Shown here: in pieces, positions 9,220 through 17,671 of the stretch
Numbering within the stretch: the stretch's first letter is position 1
Layout: each line of letters begins with the position of its first letter
From: Paracoccus chinensis
GTDB lineage: Bacteria > Pseudomonadota > Alphaproteobacteria > Rhodobacterales > Rhodobacteraceae
Direction: 5' to 3'
Length of the DNA: 33,342 nt
Assembly (NCBI RefSeq): GCF_900102885.1
Contig: NZ_FNGE01000022.1
Span: 1 to 33,342 of the forward strand
Translations under genes and position numbers: made by a program
Notes under the pieces: model-generated
What the model saw: only the letters and a program-made list of their open reading frames with translations
What the model was told of the DNA's origin: nothing
Database searches by the model: none

Positions 9220-11256
9220 TCAGAGATCCTTCACCAGGCGCAGCGCGTCATAGATCGCGGCGTGCGTGTTGCGGGCAGCGACCGCGTCGCCGATGCGGAA
9301 CAGCTGGAAGCGGCCCGACGGGTTGCGCGCGACCCGCTGCGGGGCGCCCGCGATCAGGGCGTCGTAATCGACCTCGCCCCCGTTCGACGACTGCGGCTTG
9401 AGGTCGAAATACAGCTCGTCCAAGGGCCGGGTGCCGTGGTTGACCACCACCTGATCGACGATCCGCTCGCGCCGGAAATCGCCATAGTCGCTGCCCAGCG
9501 TGGCGCGGAGAAGGTTGCCCTCGCGCCGGACCTCCTGCAGGCGCCAGGTGACGGTGAAGGTCGTCTTTCCCTTCTGCAGCGCGCGCATGTAGGGGACGAG
9601 GTTCATGGCCATGATCTCGGGCGAGAAGGTGCGGTCGGGCGTGACCACCTCGACCTCGGCCCCCGTCTCGGCGATGGCCTGCGCGGCCTGCAGGGCGGCA
9701 TGGTCGCCCGCGTCGTCATAGACCAGCACATTGGCGCCGGGCTTCACGTCGCCCGACAGGATGTCCCAGGCAGAGACCACGAGTTCGTTGCCCTGCGTCA
9801 GCACCTCGGTATGGGGCAGGCCCCCGGTGGCGACGATCACCACGTCGGGGGCGGTGTCCAGCACGTCCGCCTCGTCCGCGAAGGTGTTGAAGCGGAAGGT
9901 CACGCCCAGCCGTTCGCATTCGGCCATGCGCCAGGACACGATCTGCTCCATCTCGCGCCGGCGGGGCTGCAGGGCGGCCAGGCGGACCTGCCCGCCGGGC
10001 TGGTCGGCGGCCTCGAAGACGGTGACGCTGTGCCCACGCTCGGCGGCGACGCGGGCGGCCTCCAGCCCCGCGGGACCCGCGCCCACGACCGTCACCCGGC
10101 GCGGCTGCGGGCTGGGCGGGACCGCATGGGGCATCGTTTCCTCGCGCCCCGAGGCGGCGTTGTGGATGCACAGCGCCATGCCCCCCTGGTAGATGCGGTC
10201 GAGGCAGTAGTTCGCGCCGACGCAGGGGCGGATGCGGTCCTCCTGTCCCGACATCAGCTTCCTGACGATATGCGGGTCGGCGATATGAGCGCGGGTCATG
10301 CCGACCATGTCCAGCAGTCCGCTCGCGACGGCATGGCGGGCGGTGGCGACGTCCTGAATGCGCGCCGCATGAAAGGTGGGCATCTGCGACGACGCCCGGA
10401 TTTCCCCGGCGAAGTCCAGATGCGGAGCCGAGGGCATCCCCTGGATCGGGATCAGGTCGGTCAGCCCGGCGTCGGTGTCGATATGCCCGCGCACGATGTT
10501 CAGGAAATCGACCTTGCCGCTGCCCTTCAAGCGGCGAGCAATCTCGGCGCCTTCCTCCCTGGTGACGCCGCCCGGCATTTGCTCATCCGGAACAACCCGC
10601 ATGCCCACGATGAAATCGGGGCCCACGCGGTTTCGCACCGCGTCCAGCACCTCGACGGTGAAGCGCAGCCGGTTGTCGAGACTGCCGCCATAGGGCGGGT
10701 CGAGGTCGTTGATTGTGGGGGTCCAGAACTGCGCGAGCAACTGGCCGTAGGCCTGCAACTCGATCCCGTCCACACCCGCTTCCTTCATCCGCTCGGCGGC
10801 ATCGGCGAACTGGGCGGTGATGCGGGCGATGTCCCAGTCCTCGATCCGCTTCGGGAAGGCGCGATGCGCGGCCTCGCGTTCGTGGGACGGCCCCACGACT
10901 GGCAGCCAGTCGCCCCGGTCCCAGCGGGTCCGGCGGCCCATGTGCGTGACCTGGATCATCACCGCGGCGCCGTGGTCGTGGCACTCGTCCACCAGCTGCC
11001 GCATCCACGGCACGACCTCGTCCTTGTAAAGCAGCAGGTTCCCGAAGGCCGGCGGGCTGTCCGGCCCAACCACGGCCGAGCCCGCGGTCATTGTTAGCGC
11101 AACCCCGCCCCTGGCCCGTTCAACGTGATAGGCGCGATAGCGGTCCTTGGGCAGCCCGTCCTCGCCATAGGCCGGCTCATGCGAGGTCAGCAGCAGGCGA
11201 TTCTTCAGCGTCAGGTGCTTGAGGGTGAAGGGCTGAAGCAGCGGATCGTTCGACAT
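9220..11256 (-). CDS. OYE-type N-methyl amino acid demethylase (StcD/DgcA/TMADH-like)
   Basis: The protein has 678 residues from the ATG at 11256 (MSNDPLLQPFTLKHLTLKNR). It has the layout of the trimethylamine dehydrogenase/2,4-dienoyl-CoA reductase family. An FMN-binding TIM barrel (QVTHMGRRT, GVDGIELQAYGQLLAQF) is followed by a 4Fe-4S cluster motif (RPCVGANYCLDRIYQGGMALC), and then a nucleotide-binding half with VTVVGAGPAGLEAARVAAERG. Relatives include StcD, the N-methylproline demethylase of stachydrine breakdown, and DgcA of dimethylglycine breakdown; sequence reading alone does not separate them. It is the first gene of a two-gene minus-strand operon and is transcribed divergently from the TetR regulator. 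A palindrome in the shared promoter is the likely control point. Confidence 0.88.
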   Translation of the reverse strand: MSNDPLLQPFTLKHLTLKNRLLLTSHEPAYGEDGLPKDRYRAYHVERARGGVALTMTAGSAVVGPDSPPAFGNLLLYKDEVVPWMRQLVDECHDHGAAVMIQVTHMGRRTRWDRGDWLPVVGPSHEREAAHRAFPKRIEDWDIARITAQFADAAERMKEAGVDGIELQAYGQLLAQFWTPTINDLDPPYGGSLDNRLRFTVEVLDAVRNRVGPDFIVGMRVVPDEQMPGGVTREEGAEIARRLKGSGKVDFLNIVRGHIDTDAGLTDLIPIQGMPSAPHLDFAGEIRASSQMPTFHAARIQDVATARHAVASGLLDMVGMTRAHIADPHIVRKLMSGQEDRIRPCVGANYCLDRIYQGGMALCIHNAASGREETMPHAVPPSPQPRRVTVVGAGPAGLEAARVAAERGHSVTVFEAADQPGGQVRLAALQPRRREMEQIVSWRMAECERLGVTFRFNTFADEADVLDTAPDVVIVATGGLPHTEVLTQGNELVVSAWDILSGDVKPGANVLVYDDAGDHAALQAAQAIAETGAEVEVVTPDRTFSPEIMAMNLVPYMRALQKGKTTFTVTWRLQEVRREGNLLRATLGSDYGDFRRERIVDQVVVNHGTRPLDELYFDLKPQSSNGGEVDYDALIAGAPQRVARNPSGRFQLFRIGDAVAARNTHAAIYDALRLVKDL

Positions 11257-11330
11257 GGCGCGCTCTCGGGAGGGGTATCGACAGCAGAGTGGGACCACTG
11301 TTCATACCTGTCAAGAAAATCGATTGTGCC

Positions 11331-11345
11331 GAACATTCGATGTTC
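11331..11345. promoter_or_regulatory. Putative TetR operator in divergent promoter
   Basis: GAACAT-TCG-ATGTTC is a perfect 15-bp inverted repeat in the 142-base gap between the demethylase gene (minus) and the tetR gene (plus). A second imperfect dyad, GTCTGA...TCAGAC, lies just to its right at about 11348-11374. TetR proteins typically bind such sites to control themselves and the divergent operon. Binding here is inferred. Confidence 0.55.
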
Positions 11346-11398
11346 GTGTCTGAACAATTTTCGTTGTCAGACGAGCATCCGGCGCTATCATCCGACTC

Positions 11399-12076
11399 AT
11401 GAACACCACTCTGCCCCCTGCAAAACGCCTGAAGGAACGCGGCTCGCGCGAGCTGTGGCTCGAGGCCGCCTATCAGGCGCTGGTCGAGGGCGGCGTGGAC
11501 AGCGTGCGCATCCAAGTGCTGTCCGACCGGCTGAACCTGTCGCGCACCAGCTTCTACTGGTTCTTCCAGACCCGCGAGGAACTGCTGGAAGCGCTGCTGG
11601 ACAGGTGGGAGCAGACCAACACCCGCGGCTTCATCGCCGCGGCCGAGGCTTATGCGGAAACCCCGGCCGAGGCGGCGCTGAACCTGCTCGCCTGCTTCAT
11701 CAAGGGCGAGCAGTTCGACCCCCGCTTCGAATTCGCGATCCGCAGCTGGGCCTTGCAGTCCGATGATACCATGAAGCGGGTGGAGCGCGCCGACGAGGCG
11801 CGGATGGAGGCGCTCCGGTCGATGCTTCGCCGCTTCGGCTACAACGAGTCCGAAACCGACGTGCGGACCCAGACGATCTACCTTGCCCAGATCGGCTATA
11901 TCTCGATGCAGAGAAACGAGTCGGTGGGAACCCGGATCAGGCGTGTCCCGACGTATGTCCGCATCTACACCGGCACCGACGCCACGGCTAGCGAGATGGC
12001 GCGCTTTAGCGCGCCCTTCGGCTACCGGATCGGCGACGACGGGCAGCCGGTCCAAGTGAAACGTGGCACCGGCTGA
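11399..12076 (+). CDS. TetR/AcrR-family regulator of the betaine cluster
   Basis: The 225-residue protein has a canonical TetR helix-turn-helix at about residues 20-65: LWLEAAYQALVEGG, VDSVRIQVLSDRLNLSRTSFYWFF, then REELLEALLDRWE. A helical ligand-binding C-terminal domain follows. The gene is divergent from the OYE demethylase operon and 76 nt upstream of the binding-protein gene, so it probably controls both sides. No clear Shine-Dalgarno precedes the ATG. A similar regulator type accompanies proline-betaine and carnitine catabolic genes in Rhodobacterales, but the inducer is not evident from the sequence. Confidence 0.85.
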   Translation: MNTTLPPAKRLKERGSRELWLEAAYQALVEGGVDSVRIQVLSDRLNLSRTSFYWFFQTREELLEALLDRWEQTNTRGFIAAAEAYAETPAEAALNLLACFIKGEQFDPRFEFAIRSWALQSDDTMKRVERADEARMEALRSMLRRFGYNESETDVRTQTIYLAQIGYISMQRNESVGTRIRRVPTYVRIYTGTDATASEMARFSAPFGYRIGDDGQPVQVKRGTG

Positions 12077-12152
12077 GGCCGCCGCCGCGCAGCCTGCCGG
12101 TGCCCCGGAGCCGTCGGCAGGTCGTCACCAAGGCTCCGGACGGGAGGAAAGA

Positions 12153-13151
12153 ATGCGGAAGATCCTGACCCTGACGGCACTCGGCGCCGCGCTGGCCGGC
12201 GCCCCCGCGCTGGCACAGGAGGAATGCGGCGACCTGTCGCTGTCGAACATGAACTGGCAGAGCGCCGAGGTGCTGGCGGCCTTGGACCAGTTCATCCTGA
12301 ACAACGGATACGGCTGCAACGCCGAGATCGTGGCGGGCGACACCGTTCCCTCGATCACCTCGCTGATCGAGCGCGGCCGCCCCGAGGTGGTGCCGGAGGC
12401 CTGGGTCAACCTGTTGCCCGACCTCGTCGAGCAGGGCAAGACGGATGGCAAGATCGTCTATGGCGCCAACTCGCTGAGCGATGGCGGCCAGCAGGGCTGG
12501 TTCATCCCGAAATACATCGCCGATGCTCACCCCGAGATCCTGACGATCCCGGAACTGCTGAAACATCCCGAGATGTTCCCCGACCCCGAGGACCCGTCGA
12601 AGGGGGCGATCTACAACGGCCAGGAAGGCTGGGGCGGCACCATCGTCACCACCCAGATGTTCAAGGCCTATGGGGCGTCGGACTTGGGCTGGAACCTGAT
12701 CGACACCGGCTCGGCCGCGGGCCTCGACGGCGCCATCGCGCGGGCCTACGAGAACCAGCAGCCCATCGTCGCCTTCTACTGGGAACCGACCGCCCTGCTG
12801 GGCAAGTATGAGATGGTCCGCCTGCAGCATGGCGTGCCGCTGGACGACGCGGAATGGGAACGCTGCACGTCGAAGGCGGACTGCCCCGACCCGGAGCCGA
12901 ACGACTGGAAATCCGACGTGGTCTACACCCTGATTTCCGCCGATTTCGCCGGCCGCGCGCCGCAGGGCGTCATGGACTATCTCAACACGCGGTCTTGGAC
13001 GAACGACACGGTCAACAAGCTGATGGCCTGGATGACCGACAACCAGGCCACCGGCGAGGATGGCGCGCGCGAGTTCCTGCGCACCCAGCCCGAACTGTGG
13101 GAGAAGTGGGTGACGCCCGAGGCCGCCGAGAAGATCAAGGCGGCGCTTTGA
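12153..13151 (+). CDS. Betaine ABC transporter, periplasmic binding protein
   Basis: This is an OpuAC/ProX-type glycine betaine/proline betaine-binding protein of 332 residues. The start ATG at 12153 has GGAGGAAAG just upstream. A Sec signal peptide (MRKILTLTALGAALAGAPALA) is followed by the mature start QEECGDLSLS. Aromatic residues that can form the cation-pi cage for a quaternary amine are seen in SNMNWQSAE, EAWVNLL, GQEGWGGT and AFYWEPTA. It is followed by the permease after an 80-base spacer containing a strong hairpin, then by the ATPase. Together they form a binding-protein-dependent importer that supplies the catabolic enzymes. Confidence 0.92.
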   Translation: MRKILTLTALGAALAGAPALAQEECGDLSLSNMNWQSAEVLAALDQFILNNGYGCNAEIVAGDTVPSITSLIERGRPEVVPEAWVNLLPDLVEQGKTDGKIVYGANSLSDGGQQGWFIPKYIADAHPEILTIPELLKHPEMFPDPEDPSKGAIYNGQEGWGGTIVTTQMFKAYGASDLGWNLIDTGSAAGLDGAIARAYENQQPIVAFYWEPTALLGKYEMVRLQHGVPLDDAEWERCTSKADCPDPEPNDWKSDVVYTLISADFAGRAPQGVMDYLNTRSWTNDTVNKLMAWMTDNQATGEDGAREFLRTQPELWEKWVTPEAAEKIKAAL

Positions 13152-13168
13152 CCTCGTGAACCGCCGGC

Positions 13169-13192
13169 GCCGCGGGCCGATCGGCCCGCGGC
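13169..13192. repeat. Perfect GC-rich hairpin between binding protein and permease genes
   Basis: GCCGCGGGCC, loop GATC, GGCCCGCGGC form a perfect 10-bp stem with no U tract. Hairpins here commonly protect the upstream binding-protein message or partly attenuate the permease, giving excess binding protein. This role is inferred. Confidence 0.75.
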
Positions 13193-13231
13193 CCATGTGA
13201 TCCGACCCGCAGCACCAAGGCAGGTAAGGGC

Positions 13232-14122
13232 ATGCTGGACTGGATGAACCGGTTTCCCCAGATGAACGAGGAAACCCTGCGCAACCTCAAGCGCTTCATC
13301 GACGACAATTTCCGCGAGTTCACGCGCAGCTATGGCGCGATGATCGAGGGATTCTTCGATCCGCTTCGGCAAATGCTGATCCAGGCCGAGCGGCTGATGC
13401 TGGGGATGCCTTGGCTGCTGGTGCTGCTGATCGTGGGCGCGCTGGCTTGGGCCGGCAGCCGCAGCGTCCGGCTGATGGCGGCCAGCGTCCTGACCCTTGC
13501 CGCCATCGGGTATTTCGGGATGTGGGAAGACACAATGCGGACGATCGCGATGATCCTCGTCTGCACGCTGGTCGCCATCTGCATCGGCATACCGCTGGGC
13601 ATCCTCATGGCGCGGTCGAACCGGGTGCAGTCGGGCATGAACCCGGTGCTGGACGTGATGCAGACCATGCCCAGCTTCGTCTACCTGATCCCGGTCGTCA
13701 TGCTGCTGGGGATCGGCCGCGTCGCGGGCATGATCGCCGTCGTCGTCTATGCGCTGCCGCCCATCGTGCGGCTGACGAACTTGGGCGTGCGCGAGGTCGA
13801 CCGCGAGGTGATCGAGGCTGCCGACGCCTTTGGCTCCTCCGCCTGGCAGAAGCTGTGGAACGTGCAGCTTCCGCTGGCGCTGCCGACGATCATGGCAGGC
13901 GTCAACCAGACCATTATGATGGCGCTGGCGATGGTCGTCATCGCCTCAATGATCGGGGTGCAGGGGCTGGGGCAGCCTGTGCTGCGGGCGATTTCCAACC
14001 AGTATTTCACGCTGGGCCTCTTCAACGGCTTCGCCATCGTAGGCATCGCCATCATCTTCGACCGCATAAGCCAGGCCTTCGGCCGCCGGTTGCAGAAACA
14101 CCGTGGAGGCATGGATGTCTGA
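13232..14122 (+). CDS. Betaine ABC transporter, inner-membrane permease
   Basis: The 296-residue protein is a ProW/OpuAB-type permease. An N-terminal hydrophilic stretch (about 1-55) precedes a hydrophobic core with about six membrane segments, including MPWLLVLLIVGALAWAG and MILVCTLVAICIGIPLGIL. The ABC-coupling EAA loop is EAADAFGSSAWQKLW followed by QLPLALPTIMAGVNQ. Start ATG 13232 follows GGTAAGGG. The last 8 bases overlap the ATPase start, indicating coupled translation. It forms the channel through which the betaine delivered by the binding protein enters the cytoplasm. Confidence 0.93.
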   Translation: MLDWMNRFPQMNEETLRNLKRFIDDNFREFTRSYGAMIEGFFDPLRQMLIQAERLMLGMPWLLVLLIVGALAWAGSRSVRLMAASVLTLAAIGYFGMWEDTMRTIAMILVCTLVAICIGIPLGILMARSNRVQSGMNPVLDVMQTMPSFVYLIPVVMLLGIGRVAGMIAVVVYALPPIVRLTNLGVREVDREVIEAADAFGSSAWQKLWNVQLPLALPTIMAGVNQTIMMALAMVVIASMIGVQGLGQPVLRAISNQYFTLGLFNGFAIVGIAIIFDRISQAFGRRLQKHRGGMDV

Positions 14123-15140
14123 GCCGATCGGGATCGAGATCCGCAATCTCTACAAGATTTTCGGCGCCCGTCCGCTGGACTATGTCGATGCCGTCCGGCG
14201 CGGCATGACCAAGACCGAACTGAATCAGAAGCACCGTCACGTGCTGGGCCTGCGCGACATCAACATCTCGGTTGAGCCGGGCACGATACAAGTCATCATG
14301 GGCCTGTCGGGCTCGGGCAAGTCCACCCTGATCCGCCACATCAACCGGCTGATCGAGCCCACGGCGGGCGAGATCGTGATCGACGGGCAGGACGTGGTGG
14401 CGATGTCGCCGGCCGAGTTGCGCGAATTCCGCCGCCACAAGACGGCAATGGTCTTCCAGAAATTCGCACTGCTGCCGCATCGCACCGTGCTGGACAACGT
14501 GGCCTACGGGTTGGAGGTGCAGGGCGTGGCGCAAGCCCAGCGCCACCGTGCCGCGATGAACTGGATCGAGCGGGTGGGCTTGGCAGGCTACGAGTCCCGC
14601 TATCCCAGCCAGCTTTCCGGCGGGATGCAGCAGCGCGTGGGTCTGGCGCGGGCACTTGCCAACGACGCGCCCATTCTGCTGATGGACGAGGCCTATTCGG
14701 CGCTCGACCCGCTGATCCGCTATGACATGCAGACGGTGCTGCTGGACCTGCAGAAGGAGTTCCGCAAGACCATCATCTTCATCACCCACGACTTCGACGA
14801 GGCGCTGCGGATCGGCGACCGGATCGCGCTGCTGCGCGACGGGTCCATCATTCAGGAGGGCACGGGGCAGGAGATGGTGCTGCAGCCCGCCGACGACTAC
14901 GTGTCGAGCTTCGTCCAGCACGTGGACCGCGCCAAGGTGGTGCAGGTCGCATCCGTGATGCAGCCGCTGACGGCCGAGGCGCAGGGGCCAGCGATCCCCG
15001 GCCGCGCCAACTTGGGCGAGGCGATCCGCATGATGTCGGCCGAAGGCGTGGACCGGCTGACGGTTCTCGATCAGGCTGGCCGCGCCGTCGGGCTGGTTCC
15101 GATGACCCGCGCCGTCGCCGTTGCGGCAGGGGGCAGCTGA
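14115..15140 (+). CDS. Betaine ABC transporter, ATP-binding protein
   Basis: The 341-residue ATPase has Walker A GLSGSGKST, Q-loop VFQKFALLPH, signature LSGGMQQRVG, Walker B ILLMDEAYSALDP and switch FITHDFDEAL. These are the features of ProV/OpuAA proteins. A C-terminal tail (about 295-341) containing LGEAIRMMSAEGVDRLTVLD resembles a single CBS-type repeat, which in OpuA senses ionic strength. Start ATG 14115 has GGAGG 5 nt upstream and overlaps the permease end by 8 bp. It is the last gene of the tetR-side transcription unit and is followed by paired terminator hairpins. Confidence 0.94.
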   Translation: MSEPIGIEIRNLYKIFGARPLDYVDAVRRGMTKTELNQKHRHVLGLRDINISVEPGTIQVIMGLSGSGKSTLIRHINRLIEPTAGEIVIDGQDVVAMSPAELREFRRHKTAMVFQKFALLPHRTVLDNVAYGLEVQGVAQAQRHRAAMNWIERVGLAGYESRYPSQLSGGMQQRVGLARALANDAPILLMDEAYSALDPLIRYDMQTVLLDLQKEFRKTIIFITHDFDEALRIGDRIALLRDGSIIQEGTGQEMVLQPADDYVSSFVQHVDRAKVVQVASVMQPLTAEAQGPAIPGRANLGEAIRMMSAEGVDRLTVLDQAGRAVGLVPMTRAVAVAAGGS

Positions 15141-15145
15141 GAAAA

Positions 15146-15214
15146 CGGCCTGCCCTGAAAGGCAGGCCGGTGGATCATACTTTCAAGGGAAGGCCGCTCC
15201 TGACGGGCGGCCTT
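15146..15214. terminator. Paired hairpin terminators between convergent operons
   Basis: Two stems lie in the 74-base gap. CGGCCTGCC/GGCAGGCCG (15146-15169) is followed on the minus strand by TTTT, suiting the reductase operon. AAGGCCGC/GCGGCCTT (15190-15214) ends in a short T run on the plus strand, suiting the transporter operon. The second stem touches the reductase stop codon. Confidence 0.7.
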
Positions 15215-16282
15215 TCAGCGCTCGATCACCAGATCGCTGAGCGGGCGCGAGCAGCAGGGCAGGAACATGCCCGCGTCGATCTCGCGCTGGCGGATGCCGC
15301 CGCCGTGCTTCATGTCCACGCTACCGCTGACCAGCCGCGACTTGCAGGTGCCGCAAATGCCGTTGGCGCAGGAGGACGGAATGCGGATGCCCTCCTTCTT
15401 GGCGCAGGACAGGACCGTCTGTTCGGCCCCGACCTCGATGGTGCGGTTCTGCTTGGCGAACTGGACCTTGAAGCTCGTGGTCCAGGGCGTGACCTCGAGC
15501 GCGGGAGACTCCAGCACCGCCGTGTCGAAGCTTTCCTCCAGATACCGGCCCGGCGGCACTCCGAGGCTCGCGGCGATGGACCGTGCGGCCGCCATGAAGG
15601 GCGCGGGCCCGCAGCACATCACCATCCGCTCGGACATGTCGGGAACGGCCAAGGCCATCAGTTCCGCCGAGATGCGGCCAGTAAGGCCGGGCCAGGAGAG
15701 TTCGGCCCCAGCCGTCTCAGGCAGCAAGAACAGCCGCAGCCCCTTGATCCGGCCTGCCAGCAATGCAAGCTCATCGCGGAAGACGAAGTCTTGCGGCGTC
15801 CGGCCCGCGTGCAGGAACACCACATCCGCGACCTCCGCGGTATCCGCAATCTCGCGCAGCATCGACATGACCGGCGTGATCCCGGACCCGCCCGACAGGA
15901 ACAGGTATTTCCGCGTCTCTGCCACCGGCCGCAGGAAGGTCCCGCGCGGGCCTTGCGCCCGCACGGAGGCTCCGGGCGTGAGGTTGTCATGCAGCCAGTT
16001 CGACACCACGCCGCCTGCCACGCGCTTGACCGTGATGGTGAAGCTGCCTGGCCGGGTTGGGGGCGAGGAGATGCTGTAGCAGCGGCTTTCCACCGCGTCG
16101 CCTATGGGCAGGTCGAACAGGAAATACTGCCCCGCGCCGAAGCGGAACTGCTTTCCGGCGGGCGAGACGAAGGTGAAGCTGCGGACGTCATGGGTTTCCT
16201 GATGGACCGCGACGCAGCGCAGCTGGTCGTCGGTCTCGGGGTCCCACCAGCCGGACACGGGCGCCAAGGTCTCAGTAGCCAT
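15215..16282 (-). CDS. Rieske oxygenase reductase (FNR-type with plant-type 2Fe-2S domain)
   Basis: The 355-residue protein passes electrons from NAD(P)H through FAD and a 2Fe-2S centre to the Rieske oxygenase. The FAD site is SRCYSISS (residues about 65-72), the nucleotide site LFLSGGSGITPVMSML, and the C-terminal ferredoxin domain has the Cys pattern SSCANGICGTCKS with a final FLPCCS. The start ATG at 16282 overlaps the end of the oxygenase gene by 11 bp (ATGGCTACTGA), so the two are translationally coupled. This architecture matches GbcB and the reductases of stachydrine and carnitine demethylation. The partner is the adjacent oxygenase. Confidence 0.92.
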   Translation of the reverse strand: MATETLAPVSGWWDPETDDQLRCVAVHQETHDVRSFTFVSPAGKQFRFGAGQYFLFDLPIGDAVESRCYSISSPPTRPGSFTITVKRVAGGVVSNWLHDNLTPGASVRAQGPRGTFLRPVAETRKYLFLSGGSGITPVMSMLREIADTAEVADVVFLHAGRTPQDFVFRDELALLAGRIKGLRLFLLPETAGAELSWPGLTGRISAELMALAVPDMSERMVMCCGPAPFMAAARSIAASLGVPPGRYLEESFDTAVLESPALEVTPWTTSFKVQFAKQNRTIEVGAEQTVLSCAKKEGIRIPSSCANGICGTCKSRLVSGSVDMKHGGGIRQREIDAGMFLPCCSRPLSDLVIER

Positions 16283-17525
16283 GCGCGCGCATCCGGTCCA
16301 CATACCAGCCCGCGAACCAGTTCAGCTGGGTCTCGGTGAAGGGCGAATAGACCCCCGGCACATAGGCCGGGTCCGACACGCCCGCGTGCGAGCGTTCCAC
16401 CAGCGCGCCGTCCTGTTCGTTGGTGGCGATCCAGACGCTGGTCAGCTTGTCGAAGTCATAGTCCACGCCCTCGACCGCGTCCTTGTGGACCAGCCACTTC
16501 ATCCGCAGAATCGTCCTGTCGGGACCGAGCGGGATCACCATCGCGGTGATGATGTGGTCGCCCATGAAATGGTGCCAGCTGTTGTGCCCCCAAAGGTGCA
16601 TGTCGCCCAAGTCCTTGCGGCCGATTCCCAGCAGCTTGGATACCGCCGCCGTAGCATCAGGCGTCTGCGACTCGCCTGCGCCCGAGATGATCAACCGCTG
16701 GGTGCGGAAGTTCGTGGCGCAGTTCGTCAGCTGCTCGATGGCGGCGGAAGGATGGCCCTGCGCCTCCCACTCGGCGGACTTGGCGGCATACATCGCCTCG
16801 TGCCGGGCGGCGGTCTCGCGGTCCTCGGGCGAGAGGCTTTCCGGGTCGAAGCCGAAGTCGAGATCGATGAAGGACACGCAAAGCTCGGGATGGTTGGCCG
16901 AGCAGTGATAGCACTCTCGGTTGTTCTCCATCGTCAGCTTCCAGTTGCCGTTCTCGATGAGATCGGTCTGGTGGGCGACGCGGGTGTTCTTCAGGTCATA
17001 GGGCAGCAGGCGTTCACGCCCCACGGCCTCAAGCGCGGCGATGTCGGCGGGCGGGTTGTCGGACAGGCAGACATGGATCAGCCCGCCGATGTTGCGGAAG
17101 TTCACGGGCTTGAGGCTGTTGCAGGTCTTGTCGAAGTCCTTGCCCATGTGGGGGGCATAGGCCAGCTCGCCCGTCAACTCGTAGGTCCACTGGTGATAGG
17201 GGCAGACGAGCTTCGATACGACCGTCGTGCCCGCGTCCAAGATACGCGCGCCCCGGTGGCGGCAGACGTTGTGGAAGACCCGGACCTCGCCGTCGTCGTC
17301 GCGCAGCATGATAAGGCTCGACCCGGCGATGTCGATCACCGTCGCGTCGCCGGGTTCAGGCACGTCGCATTCCGGGCCGACGTAGATCCAGTGCTTGCGG
17401 AAGAACACGTCCATGTCTGCCTGGAACACGTCCTCGCGCGTATAAAGCCCGGCGGGCAGAGAGCGGCCCTCGACCCGTTCGTCGAGCAGCGTCGAGATCG
17501 TGGAAAAGGGGGACTTGTCGAGCAT
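16272..17525 (-). CDS. Rieske-type quaternary-amine demethylase (Stc2/GbcA-like)
   Basis: The 417-residue oxygenase carries the Rieske 2Fe-2S ligands Cys88, His90, Cys108 and His111 (CRHRGA and CPYHQW), and mononuclear iron ligands His207 and His212 in NNRECYHCSANH. Glu204 occupies the bridging position where naphthalene dioxygenase has Asp. From memory this Glu is shared by the quaternary-ammonium oxygenases (CntA, GbcA, Stc2). The family hydroxylates an N-methyl group, releasing formaldehyde. Context (betaine importer, N-methylproline/dimethylglycine demethylase) favours proline betaine or glycine betaine as substrate; which one is not decided. It heads a minus-strand operon with its reductase and diverges from the LysR gene. 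Confidence 0.9.
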   Translation of the reverse strand: MLDKSPFSTISTLLDERVEGRSLPAGLYTREDVFQADMDVFFRKHWIYVGPECDVPEPGDATVIDIAGSSLIMLRDDDGEVRVFHNVCRHRGARILDAGTTVVSKLVCPYHQWTYELTGELAYAPHMGKDFDKTCNSLKPVNFRNIGGLIHVCLSDNPPADIAALEAVGRERLLPYDLKNTRVAHQTDLIENGNWKLTMENNRECYHCSANHPELCVSFIDLDFGFDPESLSPEDRETAARHEAMYAAKSAEWEAQGHPSAAIEQLTNCATNFRTQRLIISGAGESQTPDATAAVSKLLGIGRKDLGDMHLWGHNSWHHFMGDHIITAMVIPLGPDRTILRMKWLVHKDAVEGVDYDFDKLTSVWIATNEQDGALVERSHAGVSDPAYVPGVYSPFTETQLNWFAGWYVDRMRAHGY

Positions 17526-17671
17526 CGGGAACCTCTGGCCAAGGCGGGACGGTTGTGCGCCATCCTAGGGGCCAGAAGCGGGCTTCCCTCAACTGCAATA
17601 ATGATCCTTGATGACATGATCGGAAGTTATGGCAAGGCGGCGAATCGCCGCAGCGGGAGAAAGCCGGGATC
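17526..17671. promoter_or_regulatory. Divergent promoter region, Rieske operon / lysR
   Basis: This 146-base gap separates divergent genes and should hold the LysR-bound site. Two ATGATC copies at 17601 and 17616 flank CTTGATGAC and give a T-N11-A-like arrangement. The site is a guess from position and symmetry. Confidence 0.3.

Noticed and set aside
9211..11097. Plus-strand open frame opposite the OYE demethylase
   Set aside because: Antisense shadow; the minus strand carries all flavin and Fe-S motifs.
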